Positions 6,988-14,750 of a DNA stretch of 64,000 nt are shown one piece after another. How positions within the stretch are numbered: position 1 is the first letter of the stretch; every line of letters starts with the position of its first letter. The stretch covers positions 2,852,001-2,916,000 of the forward strand of contig NZ_CP102253.1 of the NCBI RefSeq assembly GCF_025145845.1. Direction: 5' to 3'. Source of the stretch: Alistipes shahii WAL 8301 (GTDB lineage: Bacteria; Bacteroidota; Bacteroidia; Bacteroidales; Rikenellaceae). The notes below the pieces were generated by a model. It searched no databases. It saw only the letters and a program-made list of their open reading frames with translations, and was not told the origin of the DNA. A program made the translations under genes and the position numbers.

Positions 6988-7245
6988 ATGTCATTAAAGG
7001 TTACCCAAGAGCGACTTAAGGAGATTGAAGATGAGTCTTACATCCTCTCGGACGGAGAAATGTCAGCTGAATTTCGGCAGTTTTTAAGTGATTATCGGAT
7101 TGAAGTTAGAGTGTGGAAACATCCCCGAACAAATTTTGACTATGTATTTTATACAAGAGATCTACAAGTCGCAAATCTTTCAATCAATCTGAAAAAAGGT
7201 GGCAATAGTGCCATCCAAATAGTTAAACAACTTTTTGATTTATAA
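6988..7245 (+). CDS. Orphan 85-residue protein next to the structured RNA
   Basis: ATG 6988 starts a soluble, mixed-charge protein (MSLKVTQERLKEIEDESYIL ... QIVKQLFDL) directly after the T-rich end of the structured RNA and three bases before the DUF4988 lipoprotein gene. An N-terminal helix and a C-terminal beta-rich part with aromatic residues (VWKHPRTNFDYVFYTRD) can be guessed. I do not recognise a family. It might be read through from the RNA promoter. Confidence 0.6.
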   Translation: MSLKVTQERLKEIEDESYILSDGEMSAEFRQFLSDYRIEVRVWKHPRTNFDYVFYTRDLQVANLSINLKKGGNSAIQIVKQLFDL

Positions 7246-7248
7246 ACT

Positions 7249-8697
7249 ATGAAAACCAAATTACACTATATTATCATGCTGTTCTGCCTTATAGTAAGTG
7301 CAGGATGTAGCGATGATTATGATGATTCCAAATTGTGGGATAGCATCAATGGGTTGGAAAATCGGGTGGCCAAACTCGAAGAACTATGCAAACAGATGAA
7401 TACCAATATTTCCTCGTTGCAGGAAATTGTTACGGCTTTGCAAAAAAACGAATCTATTAAAAGTGTAGCGACACTACCCGATGGGAGTGGTTATCTGATT
7501 ACCTTTTCTTCCGGAAAGACAATAACCATTTATCACGGTAATAATGGTGAGGATGGAAAAGATGGGTACAATGGTACAGATGGAGTTACACCGACTATTA
7601 GTGTTAGAAAAGACACCGATGGTATCTATTATTGGACAGTCAATAATGATTGGCTTTTAGTCGATGGAAAGAAAGTCAAGGCAGAAGGTACTGATGGTAT
7701 AGATGGAGAGCCGGGTAAGGATGGAGAAGATGGGACTAATGGTAAAGACGGCATCACTCCTCAATTTAAGATAACTGATGGGTATTGGTATATTTCTTAT
7801 GATAACGAATTATCTTGGACGAAACTTGGCAAAGCGACGGGAGATAGTGGGTTGAATGGATCAGATGGAGATAATTTTTTCAAAGGTGTATCTATTGAGG
7901 ACGGTTATGTCTGCTTTACTCTGAATGATACGGATTCGACGGTGATTAAACTCCCGTTTGTATCGGAGAGTGAACTTACCGTAGAAGTTAAAGAACCGGG
8001 AACGCTAAATTCTTTACTTACATTGGAACAAAAGCGATCTCTGATCAATATTAAAGTCATAGGAGAAATAAATAAGGCGGATATTCGTACTATTGATAAT
8101 ATGAATATGATAGAAATTGTTGATTTATCTAATGCTATATATTCAGAGGGTACATCTATCTATACTATGTTTAATCTAAATCCAATGGATGAACCTGCCA
8201 ATGGTAATAAAACTCTTCGTAAATTTATTTCATTTAAAAATGTTAAATCTTATGAGTCTTCATTCAGTGGATGCCGAAATTTGGAAGAATTAATAATAAC
8301 CGCAGATAGCTGTGGTTATGGGTTGTCGCTAAAACTAAGATATTGCTATAACAGAAAAACTATTAAATTTTTAGAAGGCATTACATATATACCATCCCAA
8401 TCGTGCGATTTCCCACAAATTATTTTACCTAAGTCAACGCAAAAGGTTTCAAAGTATGCTTTTTCTTACAATAATATGTATGGCGGTGATATAATGGATA
8501 TTGATACGGTAATTTGTTTGGCGACAATTCCTCCCAAAATATGGGGAGATAGCTCTGGTAATAATTATGAGGCTAATTCATTTTATCAATATACCGTGGA
8601 CAATATCACTTTAAAGGTACCCAAAGAGAGCTTAAATAATTACAAGATTGCTGCTGGTTGGAAAGATTTTAAAACAATATTACCACTCGAAGAATGA
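7249..8697 (+). CDS. DUF4988 / collagen-like lipoprotein with leucine-rich C-terminus
   Basis: A 482-residue surface lipoprotein. The signal peptide ends at lipobox SAGC (Cys20). A short coiled coil (about 30-70, GLENRVAKLEELCKQMNTN) is the DUF4988-type start seen in Bacteroidetes surface proteins. Two collagen-like Gly-x-x blocks (GNNGEDGKDGYNGTDG and GTDGIDGEPGKDGEDG) alternate with small Trp/Tyr-rich repeats (YYWTVNNDW, YWYISYDNELSW). The C-terminal half resembles BspA-type leucine-rich repeats. Likely an adhesin or glycan-binding protein. Its stop overlaps the next start (ATGA), so the protease gene is co-translated. Confidence 0.85.
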   Translation: MKTKLHYIIMLFCLIVSAGCSDDYDDSKLWDSINGLENRVAKLEELCKQMNTNISSLQEIVTALQKNESIKSVATLPDGSGYLITFSSGKTITIYHGNNGEDGKDGYNGTDGVTPTISVRKDTDGIYYWTVNNDWLLVDGKKVKAEGTDGIDGEPGKDGEDGTNGKDGITPQFKITDGYWYISYDNELSWTKLGKATGDSGLNGSDGDNFFKGVSIEDGYVCFTLNDTDSTVIKLPFVSESELTVEVKEPGTLNSLLTLEQKRSLINIKVIGEINKADIRTIDNMNMIEIVDLSNAIYSEGTSIYTMFNLNPMDEPANGNKTLRKFISFKNVKSYESSFSGCRNLEELIITADSCGYGLSLKLRYCYNRKTIKFLEGITYIPSQSCDFPQIILPKSTQKVSKYAFSYNNMYGGDIMDIDTVICLATIPPKIWGDSSGNNYEANSFYQYTVDNITLKVPKESLNNYKIAAGWKDFKTILPLEE

Positions 8698-9092
8698 TTA
8701 TTTCATTACAGGTTAGTATTTTCAAAGTGGGGTTACCCCTCCTCATAGTAAAAGCACAGGCCAAGAACCTGTGCTTTTTACTTGATACGGGGAGTAACAT
8801 CAATGTCCTTGATAAAAGAGTAGCTGAGTTCTTTCAGCTTTCGGGTGGAACGGCCCAACAGCAACAATTCGGGATAGATGGAGAACTCAGAACCTCAAAC
8901 ATTGTAGAGTTTTCTTTCTTTTTGGAAGAACGGGAGTACAAAGCAGATTTCTCGGTGATGGATTTATCCTCGGCTTTTGGAAAAGTGGAGGAGGAATCGG
9001 GCATACAGATTCACGGTCTGTTGGGATGTTCTTTCATGGAACAGCAGAAATGGGTGCTCGACTTTGAAAAATTGTGTTTGTCCATCCCTTAA
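8694..9092 (+). CDS. Retropepsin-like aspartyl protease
   Basis: A 132-residue clan AA protease. The catalytic motif LLDTGSNINVLD lies at 29-40 (Asp31) and the second conserved element HGLLGCSFM near residue 110 fits the hydrophobic-hydrophobic-Gly of retropepsins. Being half-sized it should work as a homodimer. No signal peptide is evident, so it is probably cytoplasmic. The start overlaps the stop of the collagen-like lipoprotein by four bases (ATGA), an odd pairing that may mean processing or regulation of that protein. Confidence 0.8.
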   Translation: MIISLQVSIFKVGLPLLIVKAQAKNLCFLLDTGSNINVLDKRVAEFFQLSGGTAQQQQFGIDGELRTSNIVEFSFFLEEREYKADFSVMDLSSAFGKVEEESGIQIHGLLGCSFMEQQKWVLDFEKLCLSIP

Positions 9093-9110
9093 TAACCTCT
9101 CTTGAATTGA

Positions 9111-9150
9111 ACACCTAAATCTTATAATGATAAGAGAGATAGGTGTACAA
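9111..9150. repeat. Palindromic site, right copy
   Basis: ACACCTA (9111-9117) faces TAGGTGT (9140-9146). Bases 9130-9150 are the reverse complement of 5563-5583 with one mismatch. Confidence 0.6.
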
Positions 9151-9277
9151 ATATGTAATGAATTTTGTTTAACCCAACGTCTTGTTTTTCCCTGTGTCTT
9201 ACCCAAAATAGGTGGATAACTTGGAAATGAATCCTAAGATGCAGATAGTGTAACTATTGTGATTTTCAATGGTTTGT

Positions 9278-9320
9278 ACTGAAAATCCTTGTGTCCCCGG
9301 TTCGATTCCTGGTGGTACCA
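9278..9320 (+). other. attR: 3' fragment of tRNA-Phe
   Basis: Reads as anticodon loop CTGAAAA (GAA anticodon at 9281-9283), 3' anticodon strand TCCTT, variable loop GTGTC, T arm CCCGG-TTCGATT-CCTGG (one mismatch), acceptor strand TGGTACC and discriminator A. The 5' half is missing: bases before 9278 cannot form the D arm or the anticodon stem. So it is not a working tRNA gene but the duplicated 3' end left by integration. An intact copy is predicted at the left end of the element, outside the window. Confidence 0.85.
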
Positions 9321-9330
9321 CTTAAAAATC

Positions 9331-9360
9331 AACGACTTGCAGAAATGCAGGTCGTTTTTC
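9331..9360 (+). terminator. Chromosomal terminator of the tRNA-Phe locus
   Basis: AACGACTTGCA-GAA-ATGCAGGTCGTT type stem with one wobble, followed by a T-rich run. It directly follows the tRNA 3' end, as expected for original chromosome DNA. Confidence 0.8.
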
Positions 9361-9701
9361 TTTTCCAGTCGGCGCTCACCGCTACTCTGCGGGAGTCGAA
9401 CGGGGCCGGATTTGCAGCGCATACGGTGCACATTCGGAAGACGGGGGCGATCCGAAGACCGGGTTGTGAAAACTGTGACGAACGGTCTCCGGCATCAGCT
9501 TTTTCGCCGCTGTTCCGGTTGTTTTCGCTGCTTTATACAACAATTTTTTTATTTTTGCATATTTCAAAAAGGCCGAAAAGTGGCTTGAATGGATTTGTAT
9601 TCGTTATGCTTCCGGCAACTACACGCTTGAAGGTGTCGTTTTAGTCGCTGTGCTACAAGTGTGTAGTAAAAATTGAGTGCATAATTGCGGAAATTTGCAT
9701 T
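9361..9701. other. Intergenic region without recognisable gene
   Basis: GC-rich first part, then AT-rich DNA with TATTTTTG at 9550-9557, a possible -7 box for the regulator at 9702 (about 145-base leader). Frames here give no protein-like sequence. Confidence 0.5.
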
Positions 9702-9932
9702 ATGAAACGGCAGCGGCGTAATGAGATTCTGGTGAAACAAGTCGTGGATCGGCTGAAAACAGTCCGCCGGGAAAGAGGCCTTACTCAAGAAAATGTCCGG
9801 TTCGACACCGACCTGAACATCGGGCGGATCGAAAGCGGAAGGCATAGCATTTCACTGACGACGCTGGCTGATTTGTGCGATTATTACAATGTTCCTCTGG
9901 AGGATTTCTTCAAGAAGATAGTGACGCGCTGA
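9702..9932 (+). CDS. XRE-type helix-turn-helix regulator
   Basis: A 76-residue single-domain DNA-binding protein. The Cro/C1-type HTH covers about residues 15-70: LKTVRRERGLTQENV, then DLNIGRIESGRHSISLTTLADLCDYY. It shares the unusual NIGRIESGR recognition segment with the regulator at 60721-60972, so the two are paralogues. First chromosomal gene beside the attachment site, so it may be host or element-linked; codon use looks host-like. Target unknown. Confidence 0.85.
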   Translation: MKRQRRNEILVKQVVDRLKTVRRERGLTQENVRFDTDLNIGRIESGRHSISLTTLADLCDYYNVPLEDFFKKIVTR

Positions 9933-9995
9933 ACAGTGAAATGAAAGAACCCGGGGAGTGGAGCCTCGGGTTCTGTTTTTTGTGTCGGAGTGTTT

Positions 9996-10520
9996 TCAGA
10001 TTCGTTTTTCGTAAGCCAGCCGTTCGCCGCTCCGGTAGACGACTTTCCCGCAATAGGTGAATCCCGTGCGTTCGAGCAGCCGCAGCATGGTCTGGTTGTC
10101 GAAGTTGGTGTCGATGCGAAAGGCTTTGACGCCGCGTTCCTGTGCGAGTGTCTCCACACGGTGCAGGAATTCCGCCGCCACGCCGCGGCCCCGTTCCCCG
10201 TCGACGACCGCTATGCGGTGCACCAGCACGTACGGCTCGTCGGTGAGCCATTGTCCGTCGATGGCGTCGTAGGCCGGTTCGCCGTCGAACACCACTGCGC
10301 CGTAGGCGATCACTGAAAGCGGGCCTTCCACGCCGGGTTTGCACAATACATATCCGCGGTTGCGGCCGATGTCTGCCGAGATATGTCCCGGGGCGGGATA
10401 GCCGTCCTGCCACTGGCGGCTGCCTGCCGCGTGCATCCGGGCCTGTGCCTGGCGGATGATCTGCATGATGCGGTCCGTTTCGCAGGACTGTGCCTGCCGG
10501 AAAATCAATTCGTTGTCCAT
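9996..10520 (-). CDS. GNAT family N-acetyltransferase
   Basis: A 174-residue acetyltransferase. N-terminal MDNELIFRQAQSCETDRIMQII is the usual first strand and helix. The acetyl-CoA loop is seen at VVDGERGRGVAAEFLHRV (the Q/RxxGxG/A element), and the C-terminal motif RLLERTGFTYCGKVVY fits GNAT motif B. Start chosen at 10520 because a -7 box TATTTTTG (- strand) lies just upstream, making the longer frame unlikely. Substrate unknown. Confidence 0.85.
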   Translation of the reverse strand: MDNELIFRQAQSCETDRIMQIIRQAQARMHAAGSRQWQDGYPAPGHISADIGRNRGYVLCKPGVEGPLSVIAYGAVVFDGEPAYDAIDGQWLTDEPYVLVHRIAVVDGERGRGVAAEFLHRVETLAQERGVKAFRIDTNFDNQTMLRLLERTGFTYCGKVVYRSGERLAYEKRI

Positions 10521-10736
10521 GTTGCAAAAATAGGAAAATATTTGAGACGCCATACTGTCAGGACATTTTTTCTGCCTTTTCGGCAATTTTGTGCCGCGTT
10601 TGTGACAATTTATGACATTTTTTCAGTTTCTCCGAACTGGCATAGGATTTGACCGTATCGGATACGAAAGCGCTTCATAAGAGGCGCGGAGATGAAACGA
10701 AATGTTAAACCAAATAAAACCAAGGAGGACAAAACT

Positions 10737-11171
10737 ATGGTACCTGTAAGACGTAATCAGAACTGGCTGCCGAGCATTTTCAACGATTTTCTGGGCAACG
10801 ACTGGCTTGCCGAACGCCACAACACCACGGCTCCGGCCGTCAACATCATCGAGGACGAGAACGAATACAAGGTGGAAGTCGCCGCCCCGGGTATGACCAA
10901 GGAGGATTTCAAGGTGCATATCAACGAGGATAACGAGCTGATCGTCACGATGGAGAAAAAGGCCGAGCAGAAGGAGGAGGACAAGAAGAAGGGCACGTAT
11001 CTGCGCCGCGAGTTTTCCTACACGAAATTCCAGCAGAGCCTGCTGTTGCCCGACAACGTCGTGCGCGAGAAGATCGCGGCCAAGGTCGAGAACGGGGTGA
11101 TGACCATCGAGATTCCCAAGAAGAAAGAGACGGAAGCCGCCGTTGCGGCCCGCCAGATCGAGGTCAGATAG
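10737..11171 (+). CDS. Small heat shock protein, Hsp20 family
   Basis: A 144-residue alpha-crystallin-type chaperone that holds unfolding proteins in the cytoplasm. The alpha-crystallin domain spans about 30-135 (PAVNIIEDENEYKVEVAAPG, then YLRREFSYTKFQQSLLLPDNV), and the conserved end VENGVMTIEIPKK is the Gly-Val-Leu-type segment. Start 10737 is fixed by an AAGGAGG nine bases upstream, which is unusual in this phylum and suggests high translation. A terminator follows at 11197. Confidence 0.95.
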   Translation: MVPVRRNQNWLPSIFNDFLGNDWLAERHNTTAPAVNIIEDENEYKVEVAAPGMTKEDFKVHINEDNELIVTMEKKAEQKEEDKKKGTYLRREFSYTKFQQSLLLPDNVVREKIAAKVENGVMTIEIPKKKETEAAVAARQIEVR

Positions 11172-11196
11172 CCTGCGGCCATTCTATAATGGGGAG

Positions 11197-11228
11197 GGAG
11201 AATCCGTTGAACGGGTTCTCCTTTTTTT
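11197..11228 (+). terminator. Terminator of hsp20
   Basis: GGAGAATCC-GTTGAAC-GGGTTCTCC hairpin followed by seven T. Confidence 0.85.
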
Positions 11229-11317
11229 GCGACGGCCGCAGTGGGCGACGGGCCGCTGGCGGTCAGCGGGTATGCGGAACGGGCGGAACGGGCGGCCGAG
11301 AGGTCGCCCGTCGTTTG

Positions 11318-11761
11318 TCAGCGTTCGAGGTGGAGAATGGGGTAGGGACGACCCGACGGGTCCAGGGCGTCGCGCGAGACGATGCGGAAACCCATCCGTG
11401 CGTAGAATCCCGCGGCCTGCGCGTTCTGTTCGTTCACATCCACGCGTCGCACTCCGCAATGGACCGCGACGTGCTCCACGAGTTCGCGCCCCAGACCTTT
11501 CCCGCGCGCGGAGGGCGCGACGAACAGCATTTCGAGCCGGTCGGCTCCGATGCCCGCAAAGGCTGCGAATCCGTTTCCGGAATCCCTTATGACATAGATT
11601 TCCGCAGCCGGAAGCGCCTCCTGGCGCACCATGCGGCGGAAAAAGGGGATGTCCTCCGGAGCCAGAAAGTCGTGCGGGGCGCGTACCGACCTCTCCCACA
11701 GATCGGTAAGTGCGTCGAGTTCGTGCGCAGTCGGAGATGCGAGACGCTCGACCCTGATTAT
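11318..11761 (-). CDS. GNAT acetyltransferase with apparent non-ATG start
   Basis: About 148 residues of a GNAT protein (IIRVERLASPTAHELDALTD ... LWERSV, acetyl-CoA loop APSARGKGLGRELVEHV, end PILHLER), close to the YjaB-type group. The homology begins exactly where the upstream gene stops, and the codon there is ATA (11761-11759), overlapping the TAA of the previous gene. No ATG, GTG or TTG fits. Either ATA is used, or an ATG decayed to ATA, or there is a sequence error. The longer frame upstream is the shadow of the ferredoxin gene. Confidence 0.75.
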   Translation of the reverse strand: MIRVERLASPTAHELDALTDLWERSVRAPHDFLAPEDIPFFRRMVRQEALPAAEIYVIRDSGNGFAAFAGIGADRLEMLFVAPSARGKGLGRELVEHVAVHCGVRRVDVNEQNAQAAGFYARMGFRIVSRDALDPSGRPYPILHLER

Positions 11762-12603
11762 AAGATCGTTACGGGTTGTTTGCGCCGGGTGAAGCTGCGT
11801 GCGAGGGCTGCGGCGAAGGGGGTGTGGAAACTCCGTGCTCCGACCGGACAACCCTTGACGCAGGCGCAGCAGCGGATACAGCGCGCAGGGTCGGTGTGCG
11901 CCTCGTCGCCCCGCGCGATGGCCTGCGTCGGGCAGATCGCGGCGCAGCGGCCGCAATGGGTGCAGCGGTCGGCATCGCATGCGGGCAGGTAGACGACCGG
12001 GTTTTTCTTCTGCCGGCGGCGGTAGCCCACGACGAAACGGATGAAGCGCAGCATCGGCACGAGCGGCGTGTGCACGTCCTTCAGTTTTGCGGCGTCGACC
12101 GGGGCAGGCGTTCCCGCCGCGAGTTTTTTGCGCACCGCGGCGCCGAACTCCGCGGCCCGGGCGAGGTCCTGCGCGTCGGGGCGTCCTGCGGCGACGGGGG
12201 TTTCGGGGGTGCTGTACGAGTGCTCGCCGACGAATGCTGCTGCGGCCACGGGGACGAATCCCTGCCGGGCGGCGAGCGCGACCAGCTCCGCGGCGGCCTT
12301 TTCGAAGGCCCGGTTGCCGTAGACCGCGATCACCACGGCGGGCGTTCCCGAGCCGCGGAGCGTTTCCAGCCTTTTTGCGGCCGTCGGGGCCACATGTCCC
12401 CCGTAGACGGGGGCGGCGATGACCGCCACGGCGCCGGCCGACAGTGCGGCGGAGTGTGCCGCGGCGTGCGTCAGGTCGATGGTTTTCAGGGCGGCGGCTT
12501 CGGTCCCGGCGTCGGAGGCGATGCTCCGGGCTACGGTCTCGGCGATTTTTTTCGAAGTGCCCGTCGGCGAGAAGACGACGGTGCAGACGGTTTCCGGTTT
12601 CAT
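11758..12603 (-). CDS. EFR1-type flavodoxin-ferredoxin fusion protein
   Basis: A 281-residue electron-transfer protein. The N-terminal flavodoxin-like domain (about 7-165) has the FMN loop FSPTGTSKKIA and the segment APVYGGHVAP. The C-terminal part carries two 4Fe-4S clusters: CTHCGRCAAIC (Cys214, 217, 220, 224) and CIRCCACVKGC (Cys242, 245, 248, 252). Such EFR1 proteins are common in anaerobes and shuttle low-potential electrons; the partner is unknown. Start 12603 follows a TATCTTTG promoter box shared divergently with the HRDC gene. The stop overlaps the ATA of the acetyltransferase gene. Confidence 0.92.
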   Translation of the reverse strand: MKPETVCTVVFSPTGTSKKIAETVARSIASDAGTEAAALKTIDLTHAAAHSAALSAGAVAVIAAPVYGGHVAPTAAKRLETLRGSGTPAVVIAVYGNRAFEKAAAELVALAARQGFVPVAAAAFVGEHSYSTPETPVAAGRPDAQDLARAAEFGAAVRKKLAAGTPAPVDAAKLKDVHTPLVPMLRFIRFVVGYRRRQKKNPVVYLPACDADRCTHCGRCAAICPTQAIARGDEAHTDPARCIRCCACVKGCPVGARSFHTPFAAALARSFTRRKQPVTIL

Positions 12604-12626
12604 GGCGTTGGGTGTTGACTTGCGGG

Positions 12627-12694
12627 CAAAGATAATCAAAAATCCCGTGCCTCGGACCTTTTGTTGCAGATTACGGCTCTTTGGCTTATATTTG
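12627..12694. promoter_or_regulatory. Divergent promoters between EFR1 and HRDC genes
   Basis: - strand: TATCTTTG (12634-12627). + strand: TTG (12664-12666), 20 bases, TATATTTG (12687-12694). Confidence 0.7.
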
Positions 12695-12718
12695 CCCCGC
12701 AACTTTAAACGACAGATT

Positions 12719-13189
12719 ATGAGGATCAAAACTTTTGAAATCCGCGTCGACCCGGCTTTCCGGGAACACGACGAGCGGACGGTGAACGAATTCCTTTCGG
12801 CCGTCCGCGTGCCGCGTCTGCACTGCAGATGCCTGCGCAGCCGCAGTGCGTGGATGCTGCTTGTCATTTTCAACGAGGAGACCGCCGACGAACCCGCGAT
12901 GCGCGCCGCGCTGGCCGGCAGGCACCTCCCCGCGGGGGCGGAACTCACGCCCGGGGAGTGCGAACGCTTCGAGGCGCTCCGCGTGTGGCGCGACCGGCGT
13001 GCGGCCGAAATGGGCTGCAAGCCCTTTGTCATCGCCTCGAACCGCGACCTGCTCAACGTGGCCCGGAGCGGAGCCGCCTCGCCTGCCGACCTGCTTTCGA
13101 TCGCGGGATTCGGTTCCCGCAGAGCCGAACGCTACGGCGAGGAGATCGCTGCCGTGCTCGGTTCGGTCGCAGAGGCGGATTTCGACTGA
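12719..13189 (+). CDS. HRDC domain protein
   Basis: A 156-residue protein. The C-terminal ~80 residues form an HRDC domain (RFEALRVWRDRRAAEMGCKP, then FVIASNRDLLNVAR, LLSIAGFGSRRAERYGEEI), the nucleic-acid-binding module of RecQ and RNase D. The N-terminal half (FEIRVDPAFREHDERTVNEF) is a small domain often found with HRDC in Bacteroidetes. No helicase or nuclease motif is present. Probably DNA-binding; role unknown. Own promoter at 12664-12694. Confidence 0.85.
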   Translation: MRIKTFEIRVDPAFREHDERTVNEFLSAVRVPRLHCRCLRSRSAWMLLVIFNEETADEPAMRAALAGRHLPAGAELTPGECERFEALRVWRDRRAAEMGCKPFVIASNRDLLNVARSGAASPADLLSIAGFGSRRAERYGEEIAAVLGSVAEADFD

Positions 13190-13278
13190 ATGTCCGGAAG
13201 TGAGTTCGTGCCGGAAAAACGGGTGCGGACCGGAATTTTTTTCTATATTCGCTGCGATACAACTAAATTTTGGGAAAG

Positions 13279-13956
13279 ATGAAAACGAAACTGATTGCCT
13301 GTGCGGCGCTGCTGATGGCGGCATGCTGCGGAAGTCCGTCGGCCCGAAAGGCCGCGGCGACGAAAACCGAAGTGAAACACGGCCCGGAGATCGTTCTCGC
13401 GGCCCCCGACACCGTGGGTGGGACGAGTGTGAACGAGGCGCTGGCCAACCGCCGCTCGTGGCGCGAATATGCGGCCGCGCCGCTGACGCTCGAAGAGCTT
13501 TCGGGCGTGGTGTGGGCCGCCGCCGGCATCAACCGCCCCGGCACGGACCGCCTGACGGCTCCTTCGGCGCTGGCGCTCTATCCGGTGCGTGTCTATGCGT
13601 TTTTCGCCGAGGGCGTCTATCGCTACGACGCCCGGGCGCATAAGCTGGTGCGCGTGCTGGAGGGCGACCGCCGCAAACTGACCGGGATGCAGGACTTCGT
13701 CTTCGCCGCGCCGCTGAATCTGGTTTATCTGGCGGACCGGACGGTATACGAGGGCCGGAATATCCCGGCGGAGCATGTCCGCTACCTCTGCGGGCAGGAT
13801 GCCGCGGGCTATGCCGAGAATGTCAACCTCTACACGGCGGGGCACGGCCTGCGCTCGATCACGCGCGGCAGCGTTCCCGAGGCGGAACTGCTGGCGGCCC
13901 TCGGGCTGGAGCCGGCGCGCTGGTTCGTGGCGTTGGCGCAGACCGTCGGCAAATAG
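13279..13956 (+). CDS. SagB-type nitroreductase family lipoprotein
   Basis: A 225-residue FMN-dependent oxidoreductase of the nitroreductase superfamily. After a signal peptide with a lipobox near LMAAC (Cys16/17), the domain has SVNEALANRRSWREYAAAPL (FMN-phosphate-binding Arg pair), ELSGVVWAAAGINRPG, and the C-terminal loop around HGLRSITRGSVPEAELL. It belongs with the SagB/ThcOx-like group that Bacteroidetes export. Substrate unknown. The short in-frame lead MGK before ATG 13279 is unlikely to be used since it would spoil the signal peptide. Confidence 0.85.
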   Translation: MKTKLIACAALLMAACCGSPSARKAAATKTEVKHGPEIVLAAPDTVGGTSVNEALANRRSWREYAAAPLTLEELSGVVWAAAGINRPGTDRLTAPSALALYPVRVYAFFAEGVYRYDARAHKLVRVLEGDRRKLTGMQDFVFAAPLNLVYLADRTVYEGRNIPAEHVRYLCGQDAAGYAENVNLYTAGHGLRSITRGSVPEAELLAALGLEPARWFVALAQTVGK

Positions 13957-14119
13957 GCCTTCCGGCCGGCGGGAAGGGCGACCCTGCGAAAGGGCCGCCC
14001 TTTTTCGTGTCGCCGATGGACCGGCCGGGACTTGTCTCCGCGCTTCGGACGTCGACCGCCTGAAGGCCGGCTATCCGATGCGTCGGGTGCGGCCCGACGC
14101 CCGAATCCGGGGCTGGCGG

Positions 14120-14680
14120 CTACTCGTTGCCTTCTCCGAAATAACGCCACAGCGGCGCGGCCATCAGGGCCTGCCGGATACGGTCGGTGCGGAGCAGCTC
14201 CAGCACCTCTTCGCGCGTCAAGAGGTGCACGCGCAGGTCCTCCGTCGGGTCGAGACGCTGTTCGCCGAGCGGTTCGACGCCCGTGGCGAGGTAGCAGTAG
14301 GTGAGGTTGTTCTGTGTGGCGGGGTTGGCCGAGAGGGTCGTCAGCAGACGCCACTGGCCGCCGCCGTAGCCCGTCTCTTCCATCAGTTCGCGCTGCGCGG
14401 CGTCGAGCGGCGAGGCGTCCGACGGCTCGGTGACGCCGGCCGGAATTTCATACGAGGTTTCGCCCAGCCCGTGGCGGTACTGGTCGATCAGCACGAACCG
14501 TCCGTCGCGGGTGACGGCCGTGACGTTGATCCAGTCGGGATATTCGAACACATAGTAATCCGGAATGCGGCGTCCGTCGGGCAGTTCGAGGCTTTCGTGG
14601 CGCACGGTGAACCACGGTTTGCGGGCGAGATATTCGCTCGTGAGGACTTTCCATTTGCGGTTTTTCGGATTTTCCATCAT
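14120..14680 (-). CDS. NUDIX hydrolase (ADP-sugar pyrophosphatase-like)
   Basis: A 186-residue NUDIX protein that should cleave nucleoside-diphosphate compounds. The Nudix helix reads PAGVTEPSDASPLDAAQREL then MEETGY; REL.EE.G is intact while the usual mid-box Glu is Ala and the loop is one residue longer. WxxxxSEYLARKPWFTVR at the start and the PTEDLRVHLLTREEVLELL end fit ADP-ribose/ADP-sugar pyrophosphatases. Start near 14680 (ATGATG) follows a TATTTTTG box divergent from the cysteine desulfidase promoter. Confidence 0.88.
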   Translation of the reverse strand: MMENPKNRKWKVLTSEYLARKPWFTVRHESLELPDGRRIPDYYVFEYPDWINVTAVTRDGRFVLIDQYRHGLGETSYEIPAGVTEPSDASPLDAAQRELMEETGYGGGQWRLLTTLSANPATQNNLTYCYLATGVEPLGEQRLDPTEDLRVHLLTREEVLELLRTDRIRQALMAAPLWRYFGEGNE

Positions 14681-14700
14681 TGTAATGCTTTCGGATAGGG

Positions 14701-14728
14701 CAAAAATAGTGTTTTTTTCGTATATTTG
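14701..14728. promoter_or_regulatory. Divergent -7 boxes between NUDIX and cysteine desulfidase genes
   Basis: - strand TATTTTTG (14708-14701) and + strand TATATTTG (14721-14728), separated by 12 bases, so the two promoters probably compete. Confidence 0.65.
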
Positions 14729-14750
14729 CGATTCAAGAAATTTGCCGATC

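Larger units (their letters stand above)
1..9320. mobile_element. Right part of an integrative element ending in tRNA-Phe
   Basis: The stretch is visibly AT-richer than the rest of the window and carries accessory genes only: transposases, a phage-like ATPase, DUF3871, Fic and a collagen-like lipoprotein. Its right edge is a 3' fragment of tRNA-Phe with no 5' half, directly followed by a terminator and then GC-rich housekeeping DNA. This is the usual result of site-specific integration into a tRNA 3' end. No integrase is visible, so it probably lies beyond the left edge. The element type (ICE, IME or prophage remnant) is not resolved; no conjugation or capsid gene is seen here. Confidence 0.75.

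Noticed and set aside
6770..6997. 75-codon frame inside the structured RNA
   Set aside because: It runs through the paired arms of the hairpin and its T-rich end; the translation has no protein-like pattern.
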